A stretch of DNA of 64,000 nucleotides from Candidatus Hydrogenedentota bacterium (GCA_903893795.1 CAITNO010000106.1:186001-250000), one strand, 5' to 3'. Shown: positions 25,372 through 34,536, counted from the stretch's first letter. Notes: generated by a model not told the origin, from the letters alone. Program-made: numbers and translations.

Positions 25372-27342
25372 CTACTCGCCCGAGCATTCCTTCCAGATCG
25401 CCGCGATCTGTTTCTTGCGCGCGTCGTCTGACCCCGCGTAGCCCTTCAAAACACCCCGCAGTCCGTCGGCTAGCTTGTCCATCGTCTCCTGGTACGACTT
25501 GTCCGCGGCGACCTGCGACTCCTCCGGCAGCTTCGCCAGCGTGCCGTCGGCGAGCATCTTCTTGCGGTCTTCGATGGCGGTTACATAATCAACCACAAGC
25601 TTTGCGTGGCACGCCTCGTAGCCCTCACCCAGGCCGGCATCCTTCAGCCGCGCATACAATGTACGGAAGGGCTCCAGCCCTGCGGGCATGGTCGGAGACG
25701 ACATCACCACAGGGACGACTTCGGGAACGGTACGGGCTTTCCCTTCGCCCATGACGATCTGGATCTTCGCCGTGTCGGGCGTGTCGTTGTAGGCCAGAAA
25801 CACCGACTTGGCATCGAAGCTCTTCCATGACTTGCCGTTGACTAGCACGGCCGTGACGAGGCCGTTTCCGGTGGTGGAGAGGTACAGGCGCTTCGTGCCG
25901 AAGCGGATGGGGAAGCGCTGGTCAAGCTGCGTGATGCCCGTGGGGATGTGCGGGCGCAGTTCCACGCTGTCGGCGTGGTAGAGATACTCAAACAGGCCAC
26001 GAATCAGCCCAGCGGGCGCGCCCCAGGTGTCATACACGCAGTTGATCGGCAGTTTCGGCTGGTAGGGCTTGTCGCCGAAATCGGTCAGGTTGTTGTCCAT
26101 GCGAAATTGCTTGGCAAAGCCCAGGATGTGCTTCATCGAGCGGCGCGCGTCGTCATAGGCGCCCACGCGGTAGTAGCCCATGATCATGCGGGCCTCGGCT
26201 GTGGTCCAGTGGCCGCCGTTCACCCAGGTGCCGAAAGACCACAGCCAGTCCTTCGTGTTGGCATAGGTGTCGTCGAGTCCGGGACAGTTGGTGATGATCA
26301 CATCATGCGGCCGCAGTCCGGGGATGGATGCAATCTTGTCGTAGATCTTTTTCGCCTGTGCATCATCCACCACGTTGAATGCCATTGCGTCGTGGTTGCA
26401 GACCGCCTCGAAGTAGCCGTGCTTCTCCGCGCCGTAGACGCCGTGCTTCGTCCCGTCGGGGTCTAGCGACTTGATGAAGTAGCCCTCGTCCGTCATCAAC
26501 TGGGGCAGGCCTTTCATCGCCAGATCGCGCCGCTCGGCATACAACGCCGCCTTGTCCGCATTGCCCGCCAGCTTCTCCAGTTCGATCAGCCGGTCCAGCC
26601 CGGCGATGTACGTGACAGACAGCCCGGTCAGATAGGCCTTGTCATAGCTGCCATCCGGCTTGTGCCATCCGGCATAGCTGGGCGCGAGCAGGTTCCCCGC
26701 AGGTCCGGCCAGGAACAGATTGTTCTTGGGGTCGCGGCGTGTCTCGATGAAATTGGCGCTGCGCTCCAGCAGTGGCAGGTAATGGGCGATGGCCGCGTTG
26801 TCACGGCTGATGAGCAGCAGTTCAGACTGCATCACCACTCCGGCCGCGGTGAACTCCATCCCCCAGTCATGAATGTCGATGCGCCCGTCGCCCTGCTTGT
26901 AGTAGACCAGTGTCGGCGCGGCCGCGTCGCAAAGGCATCCGTCCGGCCCAACCCAGTCCTTCTCGCCCTTGGTCTTGCCGTCGCCGATGTGCGAGAACCA
27001 CAGGTCCTGCGCGTTCTGCACGAAGGTGGTGTAGGGCTCTGTGAAGAACGGCAAAGAGCAGTAGGTCGGACCATAACTGTTTTGAATCCACCACGCGCCC
27101 CAAGTCGGCCCCTCCACAAACCCGTTCCACGCGGGCGTGTAGAGCATCGAGATGTTTTGAAGCTCCGGACTGGGATAGAACAGCCGCGCCGAGGTGTCCA
27201 GCAGTTGCAGATAATCCGTGTCGCCTTCGCCCTGATAATACGTGCCCTCAAAGCGCTCGGCGGCAACGGCGCCGCCCGCAGAGATCAGCCCAATTAGCGT
27301 CACGGCAAGGACCAACCACAAACCAGCACATGTCTCTCGCAT
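25372..27342 (-). CDS. Secreted glycoside hydrolase-like protein with an (alpha/alpha)6-barrel
   Basis: 656 residues with a signal peptide (LWLVLAVTLIGLISAGGAVAAE). The middle has the alternating helix and loop pattern of six-hairpin glycosidases: NGFVEGPTWGAWWIQNSYGP, YYKQGDGRIDIHDWGME, TGLSVTYIAGLDRLIELEKLAG, YFEAVCNHDAMAF and TWVNGGHWTTAEARMIMGYY, followed by a beta-domain (GITQLDQRFPIRFGTKRLYL). No exact CAZy family is assigned; Asp/Glu in the WGAWW and NGGHW loops are candidate catalytic residues. The start is set at 27342 because the upstream start at 27384 falls inside a hairpin repeat. Probably acts on complex plant or algal glycans outside the cytoplasm. Confidence 0.65.
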   Translation of the reverse strand: MRETCAGLWLVLAVTLIGLISAGGAVAAERFEGTYYQGEGDTDYLQLLDTSARLFYPSPELQNISMLYTPAWNGFVEGPTWGAWWIQNSYGPTYCSLPFFTEPYTTFVQNAQDLWFSHIGDGKTKGEKDWVGPDGCLCDAAAPTLVYYKQGDGRIDIHDWGMEFTAAGVVMQSELLLISRDNAAIAHYLPLLERSANFIETRRDPKNNLFLAGPAGNLLAPSYAGWHKPDGSYDKAYLTGLSVTYIAGLDRLIELEKLAGNADKAALYAERRDLAMKGLPQLMTDEGYFIKSLDPDGTKHGVYGAEKHGYFEAVCNHDAMAFNVVDDAQAKKIYDKIASIPGLRPHDVIITNCPGLDDTYANTKDWLWSFGTWVNGGHWTTAEARMIMGYYRVGAYDDARRSMKHILGFAKQFRMDNNLTDFGDKPYQPKLPINCVYDTWGAPAGLIRGLFEYLYHADSVELRPHIPTGITQLDQRFPIRFGTKRLYLSTTGNGLVTAVLVNGKSWKSFDAKSVFLAYNDTPDTAKIQIVMGEGKARTVPEVVPVVMSSPTMPAGLEPFRTLYARLKDAGLGEGYEACHAKLVVDYVTAIEDRKKMLADGTLAKLPEESQVAADKSYQETMDKLADGLRGVLKGYAGSDDARKKQIAAIWKECSGE

Positions 27343-27375
27343 ATAGCCCGTCGTTCCTTCCTTCTGGAAATGTGG

Positions 27376-27395
27376 GACAGGCACCCCCGCCTGTC
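27376..27395. repeat. Short palindrome upstream of the glycosidase gene
   Basis: GACAGGC-ACCCCC-GCCTGTC, a 7-bp perfect stem with a 6-nt loop, in the gap between the glycosidase and YgiT genes. It may be a small dispersed palindrome or part of the leader. Confidence 0.5.
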
Positions 27396-27422
27396 GGCCC
27401 CTGCTCTCTGATAATTACGGGT

Positions 27423-27659
27423 TCAAGGAAAACCCACGACCTCCACCTCACTATGCTTTTCGCGGGCCTCATCGACGTACTTTTCAAGCTTGGCAGCCAC
27501 GTCATCGGAGACCCAATCTGATCCGCATTGGGCGCATACGGTAGCGGGCACATGGCGGACCACCACAATGCCATGGCCCAACTCAACTGAAAAGGTGGTT
27601 TCTCCCGGACGTTTTTCTCCGCCGCACAGCGGGCAAACATCTTTGACTGTCGTTTTCAT
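27423..27659 (-). CDS. YgiT-type zinc finger antitoxin-like protein
   Basis: 78 residues with two CxxC pairs, CPLCGG near the N-terminus and CAQCGSDW about 30 residues later, the YgiT/MqsA N-terminal zinc-binding pattern. It has no C-terminal helix-turn-helix, so it is the short type that pairs with DUF4258 or similar toxins. It lies directly downstream of a DUF4258 gene; the ancestral toxin frame ends in a TGA overlapping this ATG. The site AGGAAGAAG precedes the start. Confidence 0.8.
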   Translation of the reverse strand: MKTTVKDVCPLCGGEKRPGETTFSVELGHGIVVVRHVPATVCAQCGSDWVSDDVAAKLEKYVDEAREKHSEVEVVGFP

Positions 27660-27709
27660 CTCTTCTTCCTCGTCTTCCAGTCACCTTCAAAGTAATCCGA
27701 GGACGGTTC

Positions 27710-27991
27710 CTAAACCGTGATTATGCTGACCATGCTTCGTTCTTCACTATAGGCAACAACCACATGCAAGGGACGTATTTCTGTCCAACCAAACACGAGA
27801 GCGCTCGGAAGGGGCAGGTCTTCAGGATAGTCTTCTATGCAGTTTCCATGCAAGAGCGCTTCCACGACTTCGACTCGGCTGATGCCACGTTCGAGCATTC
27901 GTTCCAAGGCATGACGTTGCCACTGTATCTGCCCCTCGGAAATGGCACTCCGCAAGTGAGATATATTGATAGGGGGCTTGCTCAAAGACAA
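27710..27991 (-). CDS. DUF4258 family toxin-like protein, C-terminus cut by an amber codon
   Basis: 93 residues. WQRHALERMLERGIS, NCIEDYPEDLPLPSALVFGW and RPLHVVVAY match DUF4258 (BrnT/RelE-like fold) toxins. The protein stops at ...IITV because of TAG at 27710-27712. Reading on in the same frame gives E-P-S-S-D-Y-F-E-G-D-W-K-T-R-K-K-R and a TGA at 27656-27658 overlapping the YgiT ATG. Family members usually continue with T-V-Y-x-P and a W-x-x-R-K ending, so the TAG most likely replaces a Tyr codon. The start codon is TTG, at 27991 or 27985, after AGGAG. The toxin may be inactive. Confidence 0.75.
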   Translation of the reverse strand: MSLSKPPINISHLRSAISEGQIQWQRHALERMLERGISRVEVVEALLHGNCIEDYPEDLPLPSALVFGWTEIRPLHVVVAYSEERSMVSIITV

Positions 27992-28163
27992 CCGCTCCTA
28001 CAGTTAAACCAGTTTGAATTATCAGCTTTCCCCGACCGCCGCGCAACAATTCTCCAGTCGCGCAGCGCGGATTGAATTTCTCCCCTTTGTCGCCGCGTAA
28101 CATTCTGCCGGAAAAAGGGTAATGTCTAGTGACGTGAGTGAAGACCACTGAAAAAGATCATCT

Positions 28164-28241
28164 TCGGTCCCGAAACAGGGACCGATATACATAAAAAACG
28201 CCGGCGCGCGGAAGTTTCCTTCGGGTATCGCGCGCCGGCGT
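28164..28241 (-). terminator. Double terminator of the epimerase gene
   Basis: On the minus strand a perfect 13-bp stem (arms 28229-28241 and 28198-28210, ACGCCGGCGCGCG type) is followed by TTTTTTAT. A second hairpin, TCGGTCCC-loop-GGGACCGA at 28164-28185, follows 12 bases later. Both lie downstream of the epimerase gene. Confidence 0.9.
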
Positions 28242-28265
28242 AATTCTTTTGGGGTGTGCGTTTGG

Positions 28266-29213
28266 CTAGTCGGTTTCGGCCTTCTTCGCCGCCTTCTGGG
28301 CGCGGATGAAGTCCACCGTCTTGGTGAGTCCATCCTTGAGCGAGACCTCCGCTTTCCATCCAAGCACTTCGGTCGCGCGCGCGCCGGTGATGAAGATTTT
28401 CTCCACCTCGCCCGGGCGGCGGTCCTTGAGCGCGGGCTTGCCCGAGAAGCCGATGATGCCGCGCAGGCTGTCGTACAGTTCCTTTACCGAGGTGCCCTTG
28501 CCCGAGCCAAGATTCACCGTCGCGCCGGTGCCCTTCTTCAACGCGAGCACGCAGCCCCGCGCGATGTCGCCCACGTACACATAATCGCGCTGCGGCGTGC
28601 CGTGGCCGTACAGCGTGGGCGCCTTGTCATCGAGCATAAGCCCGGCGAGGATGGAGCACACGCCCGCCTCACCGTGGGGGCTCTGGCGCGGCCCGTAGAC
28701 GTTGGGGAAGCGCAGGATGGTGCAGGGAAGCTTGTACATGCGGCTGTAGAGCCCGATGTAGTTCTCCACGCAGAGCTTGCTCGTGCCGTAGTGCGATTCG
28801 GGCAGCGGCGGGCAGTTCTCGTCGGCTGGAAGCTTCTCGGGGGAGCCGTAGATCGCGCCGCCGGTGGAGGCAAAGATGAACTTCTTCACATTTCCGGCCA
28901 CGCACATTTCAAGCAGGTTCAACGAGCCGCGCACATTCACGTCCGCGTCGAAGATCGGGTCCTGAACGCTGCGCCGCACATCGATCTGGGCCGCGAAATG
29001 GGCCACGACCTCGGGCTTCTCGTCCTCAAAAACATCGGCCAACTGGGCCGAGCGTATGTCGAGTTCGTAGAAGTTTGCCTTTGGATTGAGATTGTCCTCG
29101 GAACCGGAGGAAAGGTCATCCACCACCGTCACCTGATGGCCGGCGTCGACAAAGGCATCCACCACATGAGAGCCGATAAACCCGGCGCCTCCTGTAACCA
29201 AAATCTTGCTCAT
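28266..29213 (-). CDS. NAD-dependent epimerase/dehydratase, UDP-glucose 4-epimerase-like
   Basis: 315 residues of the extended short-chain dehydrogenase family: TGGAGFIGS binds NAD, FIFASTGGAIYG holds the catalytic Ser/Thr strand, and YGTSK the Tyr-Lys pair. The FPNVYGPRQ segment is typical of nucleotide-sugar epimerases. Substrate probably a UDP-hexose or UDP-uronate; exact sugar not determined. The start is placed at MSKILVTGG (29213) since upstream residues to 29318 do not look like protein. It lies 129 bp downstream of a flippase-like gene on the same strand, suggesting joint use in envelope polysaccharide synthesis. Confidence 0.88.
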   Translation of the reverse strand: MSKILVTGGAGFIGSHVVDAFVDAGHQVTVVDDLSSGSEDNLNPKANFYELDIRSAQLADVFEDEKPEVVAHFAAQIDVRRSVQDPIFDADVNVRGSLNLLEMCVAGNVKKFIFASTGGAIYGSPEKLPADENCPPLPESHYGTSKLCVENYIGLYSRMYKLPCTILRFPNVYGPRQSPHGEAGVCSILAGLMLDDKAPTLYGHGTPQRDYVYVGDIARGCVLALKKGTGATVNLGSGKGTSVKELYDSLRGIIGFSGKPALKDRRPGEVEKIFITGARATEVLGWKAEVSLKDGLTKTVDFIRAQKAAKKAETD

Positions 29214-29342
29214 CGCTTTAGGTCTCCCTTTCCGCGCTCCCGGGTGAAATGGAACATCCCCGTACTGGTTTTTGCGCGCGGAAGTGTATGGTACCGAAGA
29301 TTCGTGCCCCAAGTCCATTGGGCGTTGGGGTGTGTGCGGCGA

Positions 29343-30422
29343 TCAGGCCCGTTCCTCTGCCCCGGCAGCCTGTTTATTCACCTGCTCGCTTTCCTGCTTG
29401 AGTTCGCGCAGGCTCATCTTTTCGGTGGACAAACACCACACGCCCACGAGCACCACGGGAAGCAGGTTGATCAAGTGCGCCAGAATGGCCGTGGCCCGCG
29501 CCACATCCATGTTGATGCCGGGATTCACAAGCAGCAGCCCCGCCACAATTGCCACATGGAAGGGACCGACAAAGCCCGGCGGGCCGGGCACGCTGATGAA
29601 CACGGCCAGCATGGAGAGCGTGACGAAGGGCGAATACCAGGGCAGGTCAAGGCGCATGCCCTTGAATATGGCCCAGTGTCCGATGGCGAAGATGCCCCAA
29701 AGGAGCAGGCTCACCAAAATGGAGCGGCCCAAGTCGGCCGGCTTGCCCATCGCCGACATGCCTTCTGTGAAGTGGCCCACGAGGCCGGAGGCTTTTTCGG
29801 CAAGCCGCTTGGAGAACAGTCCCACAAACTGTCCGGTCCAGCGCACCACCCTCTCTCGCTGCAAATAGAAGAGAAACATGATGCCCGTCAGGCCGATCAT
29901 GCCAAACGCCACCGTTTCAGCGGCCCGCCGCACCAGCACACCCGAGATTTCGCCCGAGTACAGGTTTCGCAGGTCCGCAGGCAGTTGTATCGGCTGGGCC
30001 GGATGAAAGGTGGCCACTGTGAGCCCGAGCACCATGGCCAGTCCGGCCATGTCGGTCAGCCGGTCAATGGCCACAAAGGCGAAGGTTTTGCTGAAGGGAA
30101 GGCCCGTGCTGCGGCTCAGCACAATCGCGCGGATGGGCTCGCCCATGCGCGCGGGCAGCACGAAATTGGCAAGGAAGCCGATTTGCGTCGCGCTGAACAT
30201 CCGCGCGAAAGAAACTTTCTGGTCGCTGCAGACGACGTAGTACCAGCGCCAGATGCGCACGACAAAGGACAACAACAGCGTGGCAACGGCAAAGGCCAGC
30301 CATCCCCAGTGTGCCGCGCGCACGGCGGCAAACACGGCCACCCAGTTGGTGTCCTTAAAAAGCCACCAGACGAGCACCACGCCGATGACTGCGCCTAACA
30401 AGATCTGAATGCGGCGTTGCAT
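29343..30422 (-). CDS. Lysylphosphatidylglycerol synthase-like/UPF0104 membrane protein
   Basis: 359 residues, about eight hydrophobic helices (for example IQILLGAVIGVVLVWWLF, LAFAVATLLLSFVVRIWRWY, FLANFVLPARMGEPIRA, AFVAIDRLTDMAGLAMVLGLTV). The FLANFVLPARMGEPIRA and IDRLTDMAG motifs mark the LPG_synthase_TM/AglD-like family, proposed flippases or transporters of lipid-linked substrates. The soluble lysyl transferase domain of MprF is missing. Start at MQRRIQ (30422); the site AAGGAG lies 17 bases away, so a start a little upstream is possible. Precedes the epimerase. Confidence 0.8.
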   Translation of the reverse strand: MQRRIQILLGAVIGVVLVWWLFKDTNWVAVFAAVRAAHWGWLAFAVATLLLSFVVRIWRWYYVVCSDQKVSFARMFSATQIGFLANFVLPARMGEPIRAIVLSRSTGLPFSKTFAFVAIDRLTDMAGLAMVLGLTVATFHPAQPIQLPADLRNLYSGEISGVLVRRAAETVAFGMIGLTGIMFLFYLQRERVVRWTGQFVGLFSKRLAEKASGLVGHFTEGMSAMGKPADLGRSILVSLLLWGIFAIGHWAIFKGMRLDLPWYSPFVTLSMLAVFISVPGPPGFVGPFHVAIVAGLLLVNPGINMDVARATAILAHLINLLPVVLVGVWCLSTEKMSLRELKQESEQVNKQAAGAEERA

Positions 30423-30705
30423 GGGTATGCGAATTTTCACTCCTTGGAAAGGGAAAACCAATGCGCGGATTTGCGCCCCCAAAGTATAGCACAATCACGA
30501 ATTGCCCGTCACAGCCCGCATTGTTCTTCGGCATCGCTGACCGCACTCCAAAATCTGAGTCTTTCGGGCTTCCCCTCTTCTCTCTGTCCATTTGCCTGCG
30601 GCCATGGCCGCGCCAGACCACATAGGTCCCATTCTCCCATTGACTCACGACCGCGCCACCTCCATAATCAAAACGTAGCGCTAACCAAACGACGAGGCGG
30701 CACCC

Positions 30706-31929
30706 ATGCTGAAGCCCGCACTGGAAAGAATCTCGCTTTCACCCAAACAGCAGCGTCTGCTGAATTGGGCGCTGGTCCTGGTGCCGCTGCTTGCCGGAAT
30801 TCAGATGGTCATCGGCATGGTCGTTGTGGGCATACAGCTCCCGCTGTCGCCTCCGCCAAAGATCACCTGGTCAAGTCCAAACCTCCTGGTGGACCGCGAA
30901 CGGCTTGACGCCATCAAGGCGGCCGTGCAGAAGAACGATCCGCTCCTGGCCCCGGCCTTCCAGGACCTTGTCCGCACGGCGGAGGGCATGCTGGCCGAAG
31001 CGCCCAATCCCATTGTCGGCGACCTCATGGTGCCCGGCTTCTACACCCCGGGCAAAGAGATCCAGCAGCGCATTACGCGTCAACTGCGCGGCGATGCGCG
31101 CAAATCGCATGCGCTGGCGCTGGCCTACGCGCTGACCGGACGCAAAGAGTTCGCGGACAAATCGCGGGTCATTCTCTTCGCCTGGATGAACTCACTGAAG
31201 CGCCCCGTAAACGGCGGTCACTGGTGGGAGGTCTTCTGGCTCGGCAACCGGGGCGACACGCCCCTCGTCATCTCGTACAGCTTTCCATCGTTCCTCTATG
31301 CTTTCGATCTGCTCAAGGGGGAGAACGCGCTGAGCGCGGTGGAGATGGAGGCGTTCCGCGCATGGCTGCGGCCTTATGTGGACTACCTTCACGGCGAGGT
31401 GATGTACAAGAACAACCACCACAATTGGCAAGTGCTGTTCCTGCTGTGCGCGGCCCACGTGCTGGAGGATCCCGCCCTGTTCGATCGCGCGGTCAACTAC
31501 TACCGCAACGGAATCAGCGGCCAGATCCGCGCCGACGGCGCACTGCCCCGTGAACTCTGGCGCAAAGAGAAGTGCGGCACCTACACGCTCATGGCGCTGG
31601 AGGGGATGGTGCAGGCGGTGCACATCGCCGGACAGCACGGCTATGAAGGCCTGAGCGCAGTGCGTTCAAACAGCGGGGGCACGCTGGAAAAGGCCGTGGA
31701 CTTCTATCTCCAGTATTTGAAAGACCCCGTTGCATGGGCGAAGAACACCAATGCCCCCACGCTCAACGCCCCCAAAGACCCGGCGGACTGGGGGTACATG
31801 CTGGAAGTGCCGTACTCCTGGTGGCACAAATCGGAATACCTGCCCTACATGCAGAAGCGCCCCTACGGATACGCCGTGGAGCGCTGTTATACCCTCGACT
31901 TCTCCACACTGCTCTTTGCGGGGAGATGA
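30706..31929 (+). CDS. Alginate lyase-like (PL5/PF05426-type) protein with N-terminal membrane anchor
   Basis: 407 residues. The first about 50 residues hold a hydrophobic segment (LLNWALVLVPLLAGIQMVIGMVVVG) with no clear cleavage site, so the protein is probably anchored. The rest is an alpha/alpha toroid with SHALALAYALTGRKEFADK, a WWEVFWLGNRGD loop, and KNNHHNWQ, the Asn-His motif of PL5-type alginate lyases, plus ADGALPRELWRKE where the catalytic Tyr/Arg region lies in the family. Likely a uronate lyase acting in the periplasm. Close to the flippase and epimerase genes but divergent from them. Confidence 0.75.
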   Translation: MLKPALERISLSPKQQRLLNWALVLVPLLAGIQMVIGMVVVGIQLPLSPPPKITWSSPNLLVDRERLDAIKAAVQKNDPLLAPAFQDLVRTAEGMLAEAPNPIVGDLMVPGFYTPGKEIQQRITRQLRGDARKSHALALAYALTGRKEFADKSRVILFAWMNSLKRPVNGGHWWEVFWLGNRGDTPLVISYSFPSFLYAFDLLKGENALSAVEMEAFRAWLRPYVDYLHGEVMYKNNHHNWQVLFLLCAAHVLEDPALFDRAVNYYRNGISGQIRADGALPRELWRKEKCGTYTLMALEGMVQAVHIAGQHGYEGLSAVRSNSGGTLEKAVDFYLQYLKDPVAWAKNTNAPTLNAPKDPADWGYMLEVPYSWWHKSEYLPYMQKRPYGYAVERCYTLDFSTLLFAGR

Positions 31930-31951
31930 ACTGCGGATCGCCCGCACGAGT

Positions 31952-32563
31952 TCAACCGCGGCCCACGAGTTTCTTGCCAAGCAACCGGGCCTTCTTCCGG
32001 TTCCGCTCACTCAGGGTCTGATCCTCTTTCATGGCGGCGAAGCCCATGTATAACACACCGACAGTCTTTGCGCCCAGCAGGTCGGCGGCGGTCTTGAGCA
32101 GGCCGCTCATGCGGGTGCGCAGGCGGGCCAGAATGGCCGGGGCCGCGCAGCTTGCCACCACCACGGCGCGTTTGTCCCGGCGCGTGTCGCGCGTCTTTGG
32201 CGCGGCCTGGCCCCAGGGCCAATAGGCGAAACACACCAGGCGCTCCATGAAGCGTTTCATGATGGCCGTCACCGTCCAGAAGTTCATGGGGGAGGCGAGA
32301 ATGATGGCGTCCGATTTCTCGACCTCTTCGAGGATGGAGTTCATCTCGTCCTTCTTGGGACATTCACCGCGCCGCTGACCGGGCTTCTGTGTGCAGGTGC
32401 GGCAGTTGGAGCAGAACTCGATGCCCTTGTCGATAAGATAGATCTTGCTGACCTCGGCACCCTCTTCCTTGGCCGAGGCAAGGATTTCATCCACCGCCGA
32501 ATCCACCATGCCGCCCTTGCGGTAGGTGCCCACAATGGCCGTCACTTTTACCGGCTTTTCCAT
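31952..32563 (-). CDS. Flavodoxin-fold iron-sulfur flavoprotein/NADPH-dependent FMN reductase-like protein
   Basis: 203 residues. VTAIVGTYRKGGMVDS holds the FMN phosphate loop, DAIILASPMNFWTVTAIMKRFMER the second FMN segment. Between them lies a compact Cys cluster, CSNCRTC followed ten residues later by ECPKKDEM, as in iron-sulfur flavoproteins that carry a 4Fe-4S cluster. Role likely electron transfer; partner unknown. The start at 32563 (MEKPVKV) has GGAGG four to five bases upstream. Convergent with the lyase gene. Confidence 0.8.
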   Translation of the reverse strand: MEKPVKVTAIVGTYRKGGMVDSAVDEILASAKEEGAEVSKIYLIDKGIEFCSNCRTCTQKPGQRRGECPKKDEMNSILEEVEKSDAIILASPMNFWTVTAIMKRFMERLVCFAYWPWGQAAPKTRDTRRDKRAVVVASCAAPAILARLRTRMSGLLKTAADLLGAKTVGVLYMGFAAMKEDQTLSERNRKKARLLGKKLVGRG

Positions 32564-32947
32564 AAGACCTCCAGTTCTCCTGCGTAGCATGCCGCGTCCG
32601 GGAAACTTGCGCCAAGTGTTCAGGCCGGCGGGCCTGTCCTCTGTCGGATTCATCCGAAATGCCACCATCACGGACGCTTTGCATGCATCCAGTCTAGACA
32701 GGAGCGGCAGGCGGGGTCAATGCGCCGGTGTTTTTGCCCCAAAACAGGCAGTCGCACTCAGAATGTCCGACAGTGGCACGAGTCCGGAATGGGTGCTGCA
32801 TCTGCAAATATCTGCGGAGCATGGACTTGCAGAACAGCCCCGCTCTTGGCACGGCGTATGCTTGCTTGAAAGGCGAAGCAACCGCGAACAGCAGTCGCCC
32901 GCCATTGTTCGGCATTGGCGCACGCGACAAAAGAAAGGAACAGAATA

Positions 32948-34453
32948 ATGAGTACGTTTCGAGAAAGGTCTTCATGGATCACGCTCGGCGGCATAGCTAT
33001 AGTCCTTGTTGCCGCTTTAGCTGTAATTGGGTATCAGGCGAAACCCGCTGCCGCCGCGGATAAGGCACAGTCCCTCGCCGTGGTGCAGGCGCTTAGCGAC
33101 GCCTTTGAACAGGTGGCCAATGACACCTCGCCCGCGGTGGTGAACATCCGTGTCGAAAAAAAGATGAAAGAGAGCCCCATGGTCTATGAAGAGCAGGACG
33201 GGGCGCCCATGAGCCCCGACGACCTCTTCCAGCGCTTCTTCGGCGGCCCGCCCATGGGCGGACACCGGGGCATGCCGCACCGGGAGGAGGCTGAATCGAC
33301 GCCCGTGCCCGTGGGCGAAGGCTCGGGCTTCATCATTTCCGAGGACGGCTACATCGTCACCAACCATCACGTTGCGGGCGATGCTGACGGCCTCAAGGTG
33401 ACCCTGGAAGACGGTCGCAGCTTTGACGCAAAACTGATCGGCACGGATCCGCAAACGGAGATTGCCCTGATTAAAGTCGAGGCGAAAGGCCTGCCCACGC
33501 TCAAATTCGGCGACTCCGATAAAGTGCGCGTGGGACAGTGGGTGCTCGCCATTGGCAGTCCCTTCGGGCTGAAGCATTCGGTCACCTCCGGCATCGTGAG
33601 CGCCCGGGGGCGGGGCAATGTGAACATCGTGGACTATGCCGACTTCATCCAGACGGACGCCTCGATTAATCCCGGCAACTCGGGCGGACCGCTGCTCGAC
33701 ATGGAGGGCGGGGTGATCGGCATGAACACGGCGATTGTGAGCCGCAGCGGCGGCAGCAACGGGATAGGTTTTGCCATTCCCGCCAACATGGTCAAATACA
33801 TTGTCGACCAGTTGCGAGACCACGGCAGCATCACGCGCGGATTCCTGGGCATCAACATTCAGGAAGTCACGCCCGACCTGGCCAAGTGGTTCAAGCTGAG
33901 CGAAGGCCACGGTGTGCTCGTTGCCGATGTGACCAAGGATTCTCCCGCCGAGAAGGCGGGCCTGCAGCGCGATGACGTCATCGTCGAGCTGGACGGTCAG
34001 CCTGTGGGTGAAATCGGCGCCTTCCGCAGCCATATTTCCACCACGGCCCCCGGCACCTCGCTGCGCCTGTCCATCATTCGCGGCGGCAACCGCATCGAAA
34101 AGACCGTCGAGGTGGGCTCTTTGCCGGGCGAAAAGGTGGCCAAGGCGGGCGGCGCAAAACAGGAGCCGCGCACCAAGCTTGGCATCACCGTACAGGGCCT
34201 CAATGATGACCTGGCCAAGCGCATGGGCTACGAGGGTGAAAGCGGTGTCGTGGTGTCGCAGGTGACACCCGGTTCCGAGGCGGCCCGCGCCGGGATCAAG
34301 CCGGGCATGCTGATCAAGGAAGTGAACCGCCAGGCCGTGAACAATCCTCGTGAATTCGAGGACGCCGTGCAGAAGGGCCCGAAGGACCAGGCGGCGCTGC
34401 TGCTTATCCAGGATGGACAATCCTCCCGTTACGTGGCGCTGGAAGTCTCATAG
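32948..34453 (+). CDS. degP: Do-like periplasmic serine protease HtrA/DegP
   Basis: 501 residues. Membrane-anchoring or signal segment (WITLGGIAIVLVAALAVIGY), then a trypsin-like domain with the triad His in TNHHVAGD, Asp in TDPQTEIALIKV and Ser in NPGNSGGPL, then two PDZ domains (RGFLGINIQEV... and KLGITVQGL...). A Gly/Met/Pro-rich insert near GGPPMGGHRGM resembles the LA loop of DegP. It degrades or refolds damaged envelope proteins. Start chosen at MSTFRERS with AAGGA nine bases upstream. A strong terminator follows. Confidence 0.93.
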   Translation: MSTFRERSSWITLGGIAIVLVAALAVIGYQAKPAAAADKAQSLAVVQALSDAFEQVANDTSPAVVNIRVEKKMKESPMVYEEQDGAPMSPDDLFQRFFGGPPMGGHRGMPHREEAESTPVPVGEGSGFIISEDGYIVTNHHVAGDADGLKVTLEDGRSFDAKLIGTDPQTEIALIKVEAKGLPTLKFGDSDKVRVGQWVLAIGSPFGLKHSVTSGIVSARGRGNVNIVDYADFIQTDASINPGNSGGPLLDMEGGVIGMNTAIVSRSGGSNGIGFAIPANMVKYIVDQLRDHGSITRGFLGINIQEVTPDLAKWFKLSEGHGVLVADVTKDSPAEKAGLQRDDVIVELDGQPVGEIGAFRSHISTTAPGTSLRLSIIRGGNRIEKTVEVGSLPGEKVAKAGGAKQEPRTKLGITVQGLNDDLAKRMGYEGESGVVVSQVTPGSEAARAGIKPGMLIKEVNRQAVNNPREFEDAVQKGPKDQAALLLIQDGQSSRYVALEVS

Positions 34454-34487
34454 CGCCCGGAACGGATTGCACATACCCCCTTCCAAC

Positions 34488-34524
34488 ACCGCGGGGTCCG
34501 GAAACGGACTCCGCGGTTCTTGTT
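34488..34524 (+). terminator. Rho-independent terminator of degP
   Basis: 13-bp stem with one G-T type mismatch (34488-34500 and 34505-34517), GAAA tetraloop, followed by TTCTTGTT. Confidence 0.9.
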
Positions 34525-34536
34525 GCTGAGAGCCAT

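Noticed and set aside
27656-27991. Possibility that TAG is read as an amino acid in this organism
   Set aside because: rpsA and the sigma factor end in TAG at their expected lengths, so TAG is a regular stop; the amber in the toxin is better explained as a mutation.
33017-34420. 467-codon open frame on the minus strand within degP
   Set aside because: Antisense shadow of the protease gene with its complete catalytic triad.
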